Below are positions 8,928-18,730 of a stretch of DNA of 64,000 nt, in pieces (within the stretch, counting starts at the first letter, position 1; each line of letters begins with the position of its first letter). Source of the DNA: SP197 sp965242595 (GTDB lineage Bacteria > Pseudomonadota > Alphaproteobacteria > SP197); the NCBI GenBank assembly GCA_965242595.1, contig OZ251464.1:2294001-2358000 (forward strand), read 5' to 3'. A model generated the notes under the pieces. The model was not told the origin of the DNA. It did not search any database and worked only from the letters and a program-made list of their open reading frames with translations. Made by a program: the position numbers and the translations under genes.

Positions 8928-9829
8928 TCTTTCATGGCGCGGCCCCCTGCCCCGGACAGCCCCAGCTCGCGATGCTGCAGGGCGACATCGTGGCCGTGCT
9001 CGCTTAGCAGGGCGGCCAGCCTTTCGGCAACAAAAACCGAGCGGTGGCGCCCGCCGGTGCAGCCGATGGCGACGGTGAGATAGCGCTTGCCCTCCTCGGC
9101 ATAGGCGGGGATGAGCTCCAGCAGCAGGCCGCCCAGGCGCTGGAAGAAGGGGGCGAAGCGCGGGTCGCTGGCGATGAAGCCGGCAACCTGCGCGTCCCGC
9201 CCCGTGCCGTCCCGCAGGTCGGGGCGGTAATGGGGATTGGCCAGAAAGCGGACATCGAACACCAGATCGGCGTTGCGCGGCAGCCCCAGCCGGTAGGAAA
9301 AGGAGAGCGCGAACACCGCCAGCCCCGCCCCGGCGCCCATGCCCAGATGGCCTTGCAGATGGCGTCTCAGCTCCTGGCCGGACATGGTCGTGGTGTCCAC
9401 CACCAGATCGGCATGCGTCAGAATCGGACGCATAAGCCGGCGTTCCGCCTCGATGCCGTCCCGCGGCGTGCCCTCGCCGGCCAGCGGATGGGGGCGGCGC
9501 GTTTCGGTGAAGCGGCGTTGCAGCGCCTCGGAATCGCAATCCAGGAAGGCCAGGGTCAAATCCAGCCCCGGCCTTTGCCGCAGCGTTCGGGCGAGTGCCA
9601 GAAAGCCTGCGGCATCGAAGCTGCGCTGGCGCACATCCACGGCGATGGCCAGCCAGCCCGGCGCCGCCCCGTCCTCCAGCACGGCTGCGACCAGATGCAG
9701 CGGCAGGTTGTCGATGGCCTCGTAGCCGCCATCTTCCAGCGCCTTCAGCGCCGTGCTGCGCCCGGCACCGGAAAGCCCGGTGACCAGCACCAGCCGCCGC
9801 GCCGGCGCCGCTCCGCCGCCTTCAGCCAT
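8876..9829 (-). CDS. rapZ: RNase adapter protein RapZ (YvcJ/P-loop family)
   Basis: Nucleotide-binding regulator; in Escherichia coli RapZ guides RNase E to the GlmZ small RNA, and relatives also bind nucleotides or UDP-sugars. The Walker A segment VTGLSGAGRSTALKALED is near residue 20, followed by DNLPLHLV near residue 40. The C-terminal half has FSYRLGLPRNADLVFDVRFL, RPDLRDGTGRD and AIGCTGGRHRSVFVAERL, all RapZ hallmarks. Start taken at the last of three consecutive in-frame ATGs (9847, 9838, 9829). The tail after HRELGL looks extended by the repeat tract downstream. It lies between hprK and EIIA-Man, the usual alphaproteobacterial place. Confidence 0.92.
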   Translation of the reverse strand: MAEGGGAAPARRLVLVTGLSGAGRSTALKALEDGGYEAIDNLPLHLVAAVLEDGAAPGWLAIAVDVRQRSFDAAGFLALARTLRQRPGLDLTLAFLDCDSEALQRRFTETRRPHPLAGEGTPRDGIEAERRLMRPILTHADLVVDTTTMSGQELRRHLQGHLGMGAGAGLAVFALSFSYRLGLPRNADLVFDVRFLANPHYRPDLRDGTGRDAQVAGFIASDPRFAPFFQRLGGLLLELIPAYAEEGKRYLTVAIGCTGGRHRSVFVAERLAALLSEHGHDVALQHRELGLSGAGGRAMKEKRRSARDDGSTTADPR

Positions 9830-10322
9830 GGCGGGCATGGCGGGCATGGTGGATAGTGGGTGGGGGCGGGGGCGGCTCTGCCCGGCGCCCCACCGCCGAC
9901 CGGGCTGCCAACCGGGCCGCCAGCCGGACCGCCAGCCGCAGCCGGGCCGGGGCGGAGGCGTCGTGGGGGCAGAGCTTTGCCAGCGGCAGGGCGATGCCGG
10001 CCAGCGCCAGCCGTTGCGGCGGCGGCAGGCGTTCCACCTCTTCGCGGCGGACCAGATCCACCGCCAGCCGCAGCCGGCTGGAGGCCAGATGGGGCAAGGC
10101 GACGACATCCAGGCCGCGCACCTCCAGCAGCCCCGCCAGGGCCGGCGGCGGGCTGGCCAGCAGGGCGCCTTCGCGTTGTGTCACCACCACCTGGTCGTCG
10201 GCCACCAGGCGGGCGCCGCCGTCGATCAGGCGCAGGGCGAGGTCGCTTTTGCCGCTGCCGGGCGGCCCGCGCAACAGCACGCCGGCACCGGCGATCTCGA
10301 CGCAGCTGGCGTGGACCAGCAC
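9822..10322 (-). CDS. hprK: HPr kinase/phosphorylase, short alphaproteobacterial form
   Basis: Phosphorylates and dephosphorylates the regulatory serine of HPr. At 166 residues it is only the catalytic C-terminal domain; the N-terminal half of Firmicute HprK is missing, as is known for alphaproteobacteria. The Walker A reads GVLLRGPPGSGKSDLALRLI near residue 15, followed by LVADDQVVV, the family's second conserved segment. GTG start at 10322, with GAGG of the small upstream ORF's stop region acting as ribosome-binding site. The tail is low complexity (RLAARLAARSAVGRR then a Pro run). A chvG sensor kinase, often upstream in this group, is not here; ptsN is. Confidence 0.9.
   Translation of the reverse strand: MLVHASCVEIAGAGVLLRGPPGSGKSDLALRLIDGGARLVADDQVVVTQREGALLASPPPALAGLLEVRGLDVVALPHLASSRLRLAVDLVRREEVERLPPPQRLALAGIALPLAKLCPHDASAPARLRLAVRLAARLAARSAVGRRAEPPPPPPTIHHARHARHG
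9827..9849. repeat. 9-base repeat at the hprK/rapZ junction
   Basis: CATGGCGGG occurs twice in full and a third time in part. In rapZ each unit adds an in-frame ATG (MPAMPAMA); on the hprK frame it gives the terminal HARHARHG. Two genes therefore share a repeat-built overlap. Confidence 0.75.
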
Positions 10323-10329
10323 CGCCGCC

Positions 10330-10491
10330 TCAGGCCGCGCCCTTCACGGCGGGGGCGGCGCCTTGTCGGGGGCTGCCGTTCATGGCGATTGCCACGCCTT
10401 GCGGGAGTCGACTCTTCATGGCGACTGCCACGCCTTGCGGGAGTCGACTCTTCATGGCGACTGCCACGCTTTGCGGGAGTCGACTCTTCAT
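10330..10491 (-). CDS. Small repeat peptide ORF between ptsN and hprK (53 aa, unproven)
   Basis: Not a recognised family. The ATG overlaps the ptsN stop (ATGA) and the TGA lies 7 bases before the hprK GTG, with the stop forming part of hprK's likely ribosome-binding site, so it could carry ribosomes from ptsN to hprK. The protein is three near-identical 12-residue units (MKSRLPQGVAVA, with Q-S or A-I variants) and a fourth degenerate unit MNGSPRQGAAPA plus VKGAA. It is created by a 36-base DNA repeat. Either a real coupling peptide or a chance frame through a minisatellite. Confidence 0.4.
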   Translation of the reverse strand: MKSRLPQSVAVAMKSRLPQGVAVAMKSRLPQGVAIAMNGSPRQGAAPAVKGAA

Positions 10492-10518
10492 GGCGACTGC
10501 CACGCCTTGCGGGAGTCG
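10381..10518. repeat. 36-base tandem repeat, 3.8 units, between ptsN and hprK
   Basis: Units start at 10381, 10417, 10453 and 10489 (last one 30 bases). Units differ at single bases. Each contains an imperfect hairpin (CGACTGCC facing GGGAGTCG, one mismatch), and the junctions form the perfect palindrome GAGTCGACTC. The tract covers the last ten codons of ptsN and most of the gap before hprK. Confidence 0.95.
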
Positions 10519-10976
10519 CTTGGCCCGGTCTCGGGCGCCGTCAGCAGGGCATAGATGGCGTCGGCGTCGGCGGCGGCGCGCAGCCGCTCGCAGGCTTCGC
10601 GGTTGCGCAGCAGGCGCGAGATGCGGGCCAGCGCCTTCAGATGGTCGGCGCCGGCGCCTTCCGGGGCCAGCAGCAGAAAGACCAGGTCCACCGGCTGGCC
10701 GTCCACCGCCTCGAAATCGATCGGCGCGGCGGCGCGGGCGAACAGCCCGAAGATGGCGGCCAGCCCCGGCAGCCGGGCGTGGGGGATGGCGATGCCCTGG
10801 CCCATGCCGGTGGTGCCCAGGCGCTCGCGCTCCAGCAGGGCGTCGAAGACGATGCGCCGGTCGATGCCGGTAGGTTCGGCGGCGCGCCGGGCGAGATCCT
10901 GCAGCGCATGCTTCTTGCTGGCCGCGCGCAGGCAGGGGACGACATGGCCGGGCGTCACCAGATCGGCGATCTCCAT
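10488..10976 (-). CDS. ptsN: PTS IIA-like nitrogen regulatory protein (EIIA-Ntr)
   Basis: Output protein of the nitrogen PTS; its phosphorylation state controls potassium transport and other targets in known systems. The acceptor His lies in GMGQGIAIPHARLPGL near residue 66, and the fold continues with PVDLVFLLLAPEGAGADHLKALARISRLL. 162 residues, with the final codons (DSRKAWQSP) lying in the 36-base repeat, so the C-terminus may vary. A strong purine-rich site (GGGGGGAAG) precedes the ATG. It follows hpf by 12 bases, as in the common rpoN-hpf-ptsN order, though rpoN is not next to it here. Confidence 0.94.
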   Translation of the reverse strand: MEIADLVTPGHVVPCLRAASKKHALQDLARRAAEPTGIDRRIVFDALLERERLGTTGMGQGIAIPHARLPGLAAIFGLFARAAAPIDFEAVDGQPVDLVFLLLAPEGAGADHLKALARISRLLRNREACERLRAAADADAIYALLTAPETGPSDSRKAWQSP

Positions 10977-10988
10977 GGCTTCCCCCCT

Positions 10989-11339
10989 TCACGCGCCGGG
11001 ACGCGCCCCGGCGCGCCCGGACCCGCCACCGGCGGGATCGCCGCGGCGATGCTCGCGCAGCCTGCGCTTGCTGCGCCGCAGCTGTTTGGCGATGTGCTCG
11101 GCCGCCAGGGCAAAACCGGCCAGCGGGTCGTCGCCGGCGCCGCGGCCTTCGGCGTGGATGTCGTGGCCGACATGGACCGAGACATGGGCCTGAACCTGGG
11201 CGCCCTCGCGCGAGAAGGTGACGTGGGCCTCCAGGGAATCGGCGAAATACTTGCCGATGGCCTTGGCCAGCGCCTGTTCCACATGCTCTTTCAGAGCGGG
11301 GGCCAGCGCGATGCGGTGCCCGGTGATGACGATTCTCAT
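10989..11339 (-). CDS. hpf: Ribosome hibernation promoting factor, short form
   Basis: Binds the 30S decoding channel and helps ribosomes dimerise or rest in stationary phase. The N-terminal S30AE domain is present (MRIVITGHRIALAPALKEHVEQ, then AHVTFSREGAQVQAHVSVHVGHDIHAEG, then DPLAGFALAAEHIAKQLRRSKRRLREH). The C-terminal dimerisation domain of the long form common in alphaproteobacteria is absent; a basic Gly/Arg tail ends the 116-residue protein. ATG at 11339 chosen because GAGGTG precedes it; the upstream GTG at 11345 is possible. Confidence 0.88.
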   Translation of the reverse strand: MRIVITGHRIALAPALKEHVEQALAKAIGKYFADSLEAHVTFSREGAQVQAHVSVHVGHDIHAEGRGAGDDPLAGFALAAEHIAKQLRRSKRRLREHRRGDPAGGGSGRAGARPGA

Positions 11340-11682
11340 GGTCACCTCATGGTCGTCTCGATGGGCCTGTCTCGTGCCGGTGCGGCCGCAGACAATATGG
11401 GCGGGGGCGGGCAGCTTTAGCCCCGCCGCGGCGGCGAATCAAGCGGCCGTCCCGGCCCGATGCCCGTGAGACGGCATCCGCCTCGGCCCCCGAAGCTATC
11501 GGCTATGCCCCGTGGGATCGCCTGTGGGATCGGCTTTGGGGTCGGCGCTGAAATGGGCCGCCGCTACGCGCTTCCCCTGGCGGCAGCGGCCATCGCGCGG
11601 CGAGCTTCCGGGCCGAGGCGCTGGCCAGCGGCGCCGCGATGGGCTATGAGGGCGGCGGTTCTTCATTCTCAGGGGGGCAGCC
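11340..11682. other. Intergenic region between divergent hpf and a solute-binding protein gene
   Basis: 343 bases without a gene I can support. It should hold the promoters for the hpf-ptsN PTS operon (minus) and the binding protein (plus). An AGGGGGGCAG ribosome-binding site ends it on the plus side. No rpoN fragment, RNA gene or repeat was seen. Confidence 0.6.
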
Positions 11683-12807
11683 ATGAAGGCTCGAGACATC
11701 GTTTCCAGGTATCGCGACGGGACCATCTCGCGGCGCCAGTTCGCCAGGGCGGCGGGCGCCCTGGGGCTTGCCGTCACCGCCCTGCCGGTGGTGGCGCCGG
11801 GCGCGCGGGCGGCCGGCAAGCCGATGTATTTCGGCTGGGCCGGATACGACGATGAGGCCTTCATCGGCCCCTATCTCGAGAAATATGGCGAGGCGCCCGA
11901 TTACAGCTTCTGGGGATCGGAGGACGAGGCCTTTCAGAAGATGCGGGTGGGCGGCTTTCAGCCCGATGTGATGGCGCCCTGCACCTATGAGCTGTTCAAA
12001 TGGCGCGACGCCGGCCTGCTGAAGGCCCTGGACCCGGCCCGGCTGGAGCATCTGGGCGACATGTTCCCCAGCCTGGGGACCATCGAGGGCTCGGTGATCG
12101 ACGGCCAGCGCTATTTCATGCCGATGGACTGGGGCAATTCCACCATCGTCTATCGCCGCGACCTGGTGGGCGAGGAGTGGAGCGACGAGAACGTCTCCTG
12201 GAAGATCTTCTACACCGACGAGTTCAAGAACCGCCTGGGCTTCTACGATTCGGCCGGGGCCATCGTGCAGATCTCGGCGCTGGTCATGGGCTATGACAAC
12301 ATCTTCTCGCTGACCCCCGAGCAGCTGGTGGAGGTGCGCAGGATGGTGGCCACCCAGCGCGACAATGTGCGCATGTATTGGGGCGACCAGACCGAGGCCA
12401 TCCAGGCCCTGGCGTCGGGCGAGCTGGTGGCCAGCTATGCCTGGAACGACGCCTATGTGCAGCTGAAGCGGGACGGCCACGATGTCGGCCTGGGCGTGCC
12501 CAAGGAAGGCATCTTCACCTGGTGCTGCGGCCTGGTGATGCACGCCCAGACCGAACTCGAAGACGAGGCCTACGAGCTCATCAACGCCTTCACCAGCCCG
12601 GAATCGGGCGCCTGGGAGATCGAGAACTGGGGCTTTGGCCACGCCAACATGAAGGCCTTCGACCTGCTGGCCGACGAGGAGCTGGAGGAACGCGGGCTTT
12701 CCACCCCGGAAGCGCTGCTGAACAACGGCATCTTCTTCCAGGCTATGGCCCCGGAGGTGGAGGAAACTTACATCCGCCTGTGGGACGAGGTCCGCGCCGG
12801 CTATTGA
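11683..12807 (+). CDS. Periplasmic solute-binding protein, spermidine/putrescine (PotD) type
   Basis: ABC-importer binding protein of the polyamine/iron type 1 extracellular family, 374 residues. The N-terminus SRRQFARAAGALGLAVTALPV is a twin-arginine-like signal ending near ARAAG at residue 44. Typical PotD segments follow: YFGWAGYDD, the EAFQKMRVGGFQPDVMAPCTYE segment, YFMPMDWGNSTIVYRRDL, VASYAWNDAYVQLKRDG and the C-terminal WENWGFGHANMKAF-like stretch. No permease or ATPase genes adjoin; the next gene is anmK, so it is an orphan and may serve a transporter elsewhere. Ligand unknown. Confidence 0.85.
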   Translation: MKARDIVSRYRDGTISRRQFARAAGALGLAVTALPVVAPGARAAGKPMYFGWAGYDDEAFIGPYLEKYGEAPDYSFWGSEDEAFQKMRVGGFQPDVMAPCTYELFKWRDAGLLKALDPARLEHLGDMFPSLGTIEGSVIDGQRYFMPMDWGNSTIVYRRDLVGEEWSDENVSWKIFYTDEFKNRLGFYDSAGAIVQISALVMGYDNIFSLTPEQLVEVRRMVATQRDNVRMYWGDQTEAIQALASGELVASYAWNDAYVQLKRDGHDVGLGVPKEGIFTWCCGLVMHAQTELEDEAYELINAFTSPESGAWEIENWGFGHANMKAFDLLADEELEERGLSTPEALLNNGIFFQAMAPEVEETYIRLWDEVRAGY

Positions 12808-12811
12808 GCCA

Positions 12812-12830
12812 CCGGGCGCGGCGCGCCCGG
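12812..12830 (+). terminator. GC hairpin after the binding-protein gene
   Basis: CCGGGCGC and GCGCCCGG form a perfect 8-pair stem with a 3-base loop, five bases after the stop codon. There is no T run, so it may be a weak or factor-dependent terminator. Confidence 0.4.
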
Positions 12831-12903
12831 GCGAACGGCGCGCCGCGGGCAGCTGGTGCCCATCCGCCCCTTCCGGTGCGGGTGAGGGAACGGCGGCCCG
12901 GCC

Positions 12904-13998
12904 ATGAGGCTTGCCATCGGCCTGATGAGCGGCACCTCGCTGGATGGGGTGGATGCGGCGTTGCTGCAAAGCGACGGTGTGGCGGTCAGGCGTGCCGGCC
13001 CGGCCCTGACCCGGCCCTATGACGACGGGACCCGCGCCGCCATCGCCGCCTGTCTGGGGGGCAAGGGCGATGTGCTGGGCGCGGAACGGCTGCTGACGCT
13101 CGCCCATGGCGAGGCGGTGGCGGCGTTGCTGGCGCGGGCCGCCCTGGCGCCGTGCGATGTCCGCGTGATCGGCTTCCACGGCCACACCCTCGTCCACCGC
13201 CCCGGCGAGGGGCTGAGCTGGCAGATCGGCGACGGCGCCCTGCTGGCCCGGCTGACCGGCATCGATGTGGTGACGGATTTCCGCCGCGCCGATCTGGCGG
13301 CGGGCGGCGAAGGGGCGCCGCTGGCCCCGCTTTATCACGCCGCCCTGGCGCGCGCCCTGCCCGCCGGCCTGAGGGGGCCGGGGCCGCTGGCGGTGCTGAA
13401 TGTCGGCGGCGTCGCCAATGTCACCTGGATCGACGGCGACGACCTGCTGGCCTTCGACACCGGGCCGGGCGGGGCGCTGCTGGACGACTGGATGCGCGCG
13501 CGGAGTAGCCAGCCCTTCGACCGCGACGGCGAGACCGCCGCCGCCGGACGGGCGGACCGTGGCCGCGTGGAGGCGCTGGTCGCGCGCCACCCCTATTTCG
13601 CCCGCCCGCCGCCCAAATCGCTGGACCGCAACGCCTTCGCGCCGGACCTGGCCGGCCTTTCCACCGCCGACGGCGCCGCCACCCTGGTGGCGCTGACCGC
13701 AGCCGCCGTGGCCCGGGCGGTGGAGCATATGCCAGCCCCGCCCGGGCGCTGGATCGTCACCGGCGGCGGGCGGCGCAACGGCGCGCTGATCGCCGCCCTG
13801 GCGGACCGGCTGGCGGGCGAGGCGGTGGTGGCCGAACGGGCGGGCTGGGACGGCGACGCGCTGGAGGCGGAGGCCTTCGCCTATCTCGCCCTGCGGTCGC
13901 TGGCCGGGCTGGCGCTGTCGCTGCCGCAGACCACCGGCTGCCACCGGGCCGTCACCGGCGGCGCCCTCTACCGCAGCCCGGCGCCGCGCCGGGGCTGA
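12904..13998 (+). CDS. anmK: Anhydro-N-acetylmuramic acid kinase
   Basis: Phosphorylates and hydrolyses 1,6-anhydro-MurNAc released in peptidoglycan turnover to MurNAc-6-phosphate. The start MRLAIGLMSGTSLDGVDAALL is the family signature (ATP-phosphate segment). Also visible: GFHGHTLVHRPGEGLSWQIGDG near residue 95, DFRRADLAAGGEGAPLAPLYH near residue 125, LNVGGVANVTWID near residue 165, FDTGPGGALLDDWM near residue 188 and VTGGGRRNGALIAAL near residue 285. Length 364 is normal. It stands alone between an orphan binding protein and a convergent sirtuin gene. No murQ is nearby. Confidence 0.96.
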   Translation: MRLAIGLMSGTSLDGVDAALLQSDGVAVRRAGPALTRPYDDGTRAAIAACLGGKGDVLGAERLLTLAHGEAVAALLARAALAPCDVRVIGFHGHTLVHRPGEGLSWQIGDGALLARLTGIDVVTDFRRADLAAGGEGAPLAPLYHAALARALPAGLRGPGPLAVLNVGGVANVTWIDGDDLLAFDTGPGGALLDDWMRARSSQPFDRDGETAAAGRADRGRVEALVARHPYFARPPPKSLDRNAFAPDLAGLSTADGAATLVALTAAAVARAVEHMPAPPGRWIVTGGGRRNGALIAALADRLAGEAVVAERAGWDGDALEAEAFAYLALRSLAGLALSLPQTTGCHRAVTGGALYRSPAPRRG

Positions 13999-14008
13999 AG
14001 GCGGGGCG

Positions 14009-14785
14009 TCATGCGACGCCGGTGGCCGCGCCCAGCAGCGGGCCGATCTCGCCATGGACCACCAGATCGGCCCAGCGGTCGAGCTCGGTCGCCTCGCGGT
14101 TGACGATGGCCAGGGTGGCGCCGTGGCGTTTGGCCAGCAGCGGGAAGGCCGCCGCCGGATAGACCTGAAGCGACGAACCCATGGCCAGGAACAGGTCGCA
14201 GGCCAGGGCCGCCCGTTCCGCCCGCGCCATGGCTTCGGCCGGCATGGCCTGGCCGAAGCTGACGGTGGCCGATTTCACGATGCCGCCGCAGCCATGGCAC
14301 AGCGGCAGCTCGCCCCGTGCCAGAAAGGCGCGCCGGATCGGGGCCAGCTCGTGGTGGCGCCCGCAATCCAGGCAGCGGGCGAAGGTGGCGTTGCCGTGGA
14401 GCTCCACCACCCGTTCGGGCGCGATGCCGCTTTTGCCGTGCAGGCCGTCGATGTTCTGGGTGACGACCGCCTCCAGCCGCCCCTGCCTGGCGAGCTTTGC
14501 GATGGCGCGATGGCCGCGATTGGGCCGGGCCGCCTCGATCGGGTCCAGGACGGCGAAGCGGCGGCGCCAGTATTCCCGCCGCGCCTCCTCGCTGGCCATG
14601 AAGGCATCGAAGGCGATGGGCTGAAAACGGGTCCACAGCCCGCCGGGGCTGCGGAAATCGGGGATGCCCGATTCCGTGCTGATGCCGGCGCCGGTGAAGG
14701 CCACGATGCGCCGCGCGGGCGCGATCAGGCGGCGCAGATCGTCGCCCGCCGCCGCGCCGGCGTCGTCCGGGACGCGCTCTGCCAT
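14009..14785 (-). CDS. cobB: NAD-dependent protein deacylase, sirtuin family
   Basis: Removes acyl groups from lysines using NAD. The Rossmann core shows FTGAGISTESGIPDFRSPGGLW near residue 32, TQNIDGLHGKSG near residue 110 with the catalytic His in VELHGNATFARC, a complete zinc site of four cysteines (C-LDC and C-HGC pairs around residues 138 and 165) and GSSLQVYPAA near residue 207. 258 residues. The ATG at 14785 has GGAGG six bases upstream; a GTG two codons earlier is an alternative. This is the classic deacylase kind, quite unlike the SIR2-STAND gene elsewhere in the window. Confidence 0.94.
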   Translation of the reverse strand: MAERVPDDAGAAAGDDLRRLIAPARRIVAFTGAGISTESGIPDFRSPGGLWTRFQPIAFDAFMASEEARREYWRRRFAVLDPIEAARPNRGHRAIAKLARQGRLEAVVTQNIDGLHGKSGIAPERVVELHGNATFARCLDCGRHHELAPIRRAFLARGELPLCHGCGGIVKSATVSFGQAMPAEAMARAERAALACDLFLAMGSSLQVYPAAAFPLLAKRHGATLAIVNREATELDRWADLVVHGEIGPLLGAATGVA

Positions 14786-14881
14786 CGCCACCCTCCCCCG
14801 GCTGCCGGCGCGTTCCGCATCGTGCCCCGTGCCAGGGCGCCGGGCCGGATGTCGTCGCCCTGGCGCGCCGCCTTGCCGCCC

Positions 14882-14936
14882 GGTTCGCGCCCGCTTTGCG
14901 CCTGGTTTGCGCCCGGTTTGCGCCCGGTCCGCGATG
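14882..14936. repeat. Five 11-base direct repeats upstream of the Kef-type antiporter
   Basis: GGTTCGCGCCC, GCTTTGCGCCT, GGTTTGCGCCC, GGTTTGCGCCC, GGTCCGCGATG in a row in the 195-base gap between divergent cobB and the antiporter gene. The period is about one DNA turn, so a bound protein would see all copies on one face. Confidence 0.7.
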
Positions 14937-14980
14937 TTCTCATGCTAGCATCGCGCCCGCTTTGCGAAAGGCCGCCCGGA

Positions 14981-16736
14981 ATGTCTCTGCTGGAACAGGC
15001 CCTGGTGTTCCTGGTGGCGGCGGTGATCGCCGTGGTGGTGGCCAACCGCGCCGGGCTGGCCTCGGTGCTGGGCTATCTGGTGATGGGCATCGTCCTGGGG
15101 CCGTGGGTGTTCGACCTGGTGGAGGGCGAGCACGACATCCTGCATTTCTCGGAGTTCGCCATCGTCCTGGTGCTGTTCGTCATCGGCCTGGAGCTGCAAC
15201 CGCGCCGCCTGTGGGCGATGCGCAAGCCGCTGCTGGGGCTGGGCGGCGCCCAGGTGGCGCTGACCTGCGCCGTGCTGGCGGCGCTGGCCCATCTCGTCGG
15301 CCTGCCGCTGGAGGCGGCCATCGTCACCGGCTTTGCCCTCTCGCTGTCGTCCACCGCCTTCGCCCTGCAGCTTCTGGCCGAGCGCAAGGAGCTGGTGACC
15401 CGCCATGGGCGCCTGTCGCTTTCCGTGCTGCTGTTCCAGGATATCGCCGTCATCCCCATGCTGGCGGTGCTGTCGCTGCTGGCGGTCTCGGAGGCCGGCA
15501 GCGGCGTCCGCCCGGTGTGGATCGACCTGGTGCAGGCGGTGGCGACCATCGCCCTGGTGACGGTGGGCGGCCATTACGGCCTGCGCTATGCCCTGCGCGC
15601 CGTGGCCCGTTTCGGCAACCGCGAGGCCTTCACCGCCATGGCGCTGGTGACCGTGATCGGCGCCGGCGTGCTGATGGACGCGGTGGGGGTGTCGATGGCC
15701 CTGGGCGCCTTTCTGGCCGGGGTGCTGCTGGCCGAATCCGAATACCGCCACGAACTGGAGGCCGATATCGAGCCCTTCAAGGGGCTGCTGCTGGGCCTGT
15801 TCTTCATGGCCATCGGCATGACGCTGAATGTCGGCCTGCTGCTGGAGGCGCCGCTGACGATCGTCGCCATCACGCTGGGGCTGATCGCCATCAAGGCGGC
15901 CTGCCTGGCGGCGGTGTGCCTGGCGGCCGGGCAGAGCCTGCGGGCGGCGCTGGGCACGGCGGCGACGCTGTGCCAGGGCGGCGAGTTCGCCTTCGTCATC
16001 CTCAATGTCGGCGTCACCTCGGCGCTGATGCCGGAGCGAACGGCGGAATATCTGACCGTGGCGGTGATCTTTTCCATGGCCGCCACGCCGCTGCTGCTGG
16101 CCGCCAGCGACCGCCTGGCCCGGCGCGCCGGCGGCGACGAGCCGGAGATCGAGCACGAGCGGGGGCAGGGAAACCAGGTGATCGTCGCCGGCTTCGGGCG
16201 CGTCGGCCAGATGGTGGGCCGCATCCTGCAAGCGCGGCGCATCGGCTTCACGGCCCTGGAGAGCAGCGCCGAACAGGTCGATTTCGTGCGCCGCTTCGGC
16301 AACAAGATCTACTATGGCGACGCCTCCAGGCCGGATCTGCTGCGCGCCGCCGGGGCGGACAGCGCGGTGCTGTTCGTGCTGGCGATCGACGATGTGGAAC
16401 GCTCGCTCGCCACCGCCCGCACGGTGGCCCGGCATTTCCCCCATCTGGTGGTTCATGCCCGCGCCCGCAACCGCCAGCACGCCTATCGCCTGATGGATCT
16501 GGGCATCGCCCATATCGTGCGCGATACCTTCTATTCCAGCCTGGAGATGTCTTACGGCATCCTGGTGGGGCTGGGGCTGAGCGAATCCGAGAGCCTGCAC
16601 ACGGTAGACACCTTTCGCGATGCCGACGAGCGCCGCCTGATCGCCCAGCACGAGATCGCCGACGATCCGGAGCGCATGGCGAAAGAGGCCGAGCATTGGA
16701 GCCGGGAGCTGGAAGACCTGTTTGCCCAGGACGAGC

Positions 16737-16750
<14 letters not shown>
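14981..16750 (+). CDS. Monovalent cation:proton antiporter-2 family protein (KefB/KefC/YbaL-like)
   Basis: Inner-membrane potassium/proton antiporter with a cytosolic NAD-binding gate. About 590 residues: an N-terminal Na/H-exchanger domain of roughly 12 helices (residues 1-385) with VLFVIGLELQPRRLWAM, SLSSTAFALQLLAER and LLFQDIAVIPML, then a TrkA-N domain beginning VIVAGFGRVGQMVGRIL near residue 403, with YYGDASRPDLLRAAGA. No TrkA-C domain is evident. Start chosen at the ATG giving MSLLEQALVFLVAAVIA, where the first helix begins. The gene overlaps recQ by 14 bases. No KefF/KefG ancillary gene is adjacent. Confidence 0.93.
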
Positions 16751-18611
<1,861 letters not shown>

Positions 18612-18730
18612 TCGCGCCCGGCGGGGCAGGCCGGGGTCGCCCAGGCCGTTGATTTTCCACGCCACGGGGCGCAGCCTGCGCGGGTGCCGGGACGGGCGCT
18701 TGTCCGGGAACGGCGCGGGAGGGGAAGGCG

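Noticed and set aside
10381..10518. 36-base repeats taken as a CRISPR array
   Set aside because: Units are directly adjacent with no spacers, and there are no cas genes.
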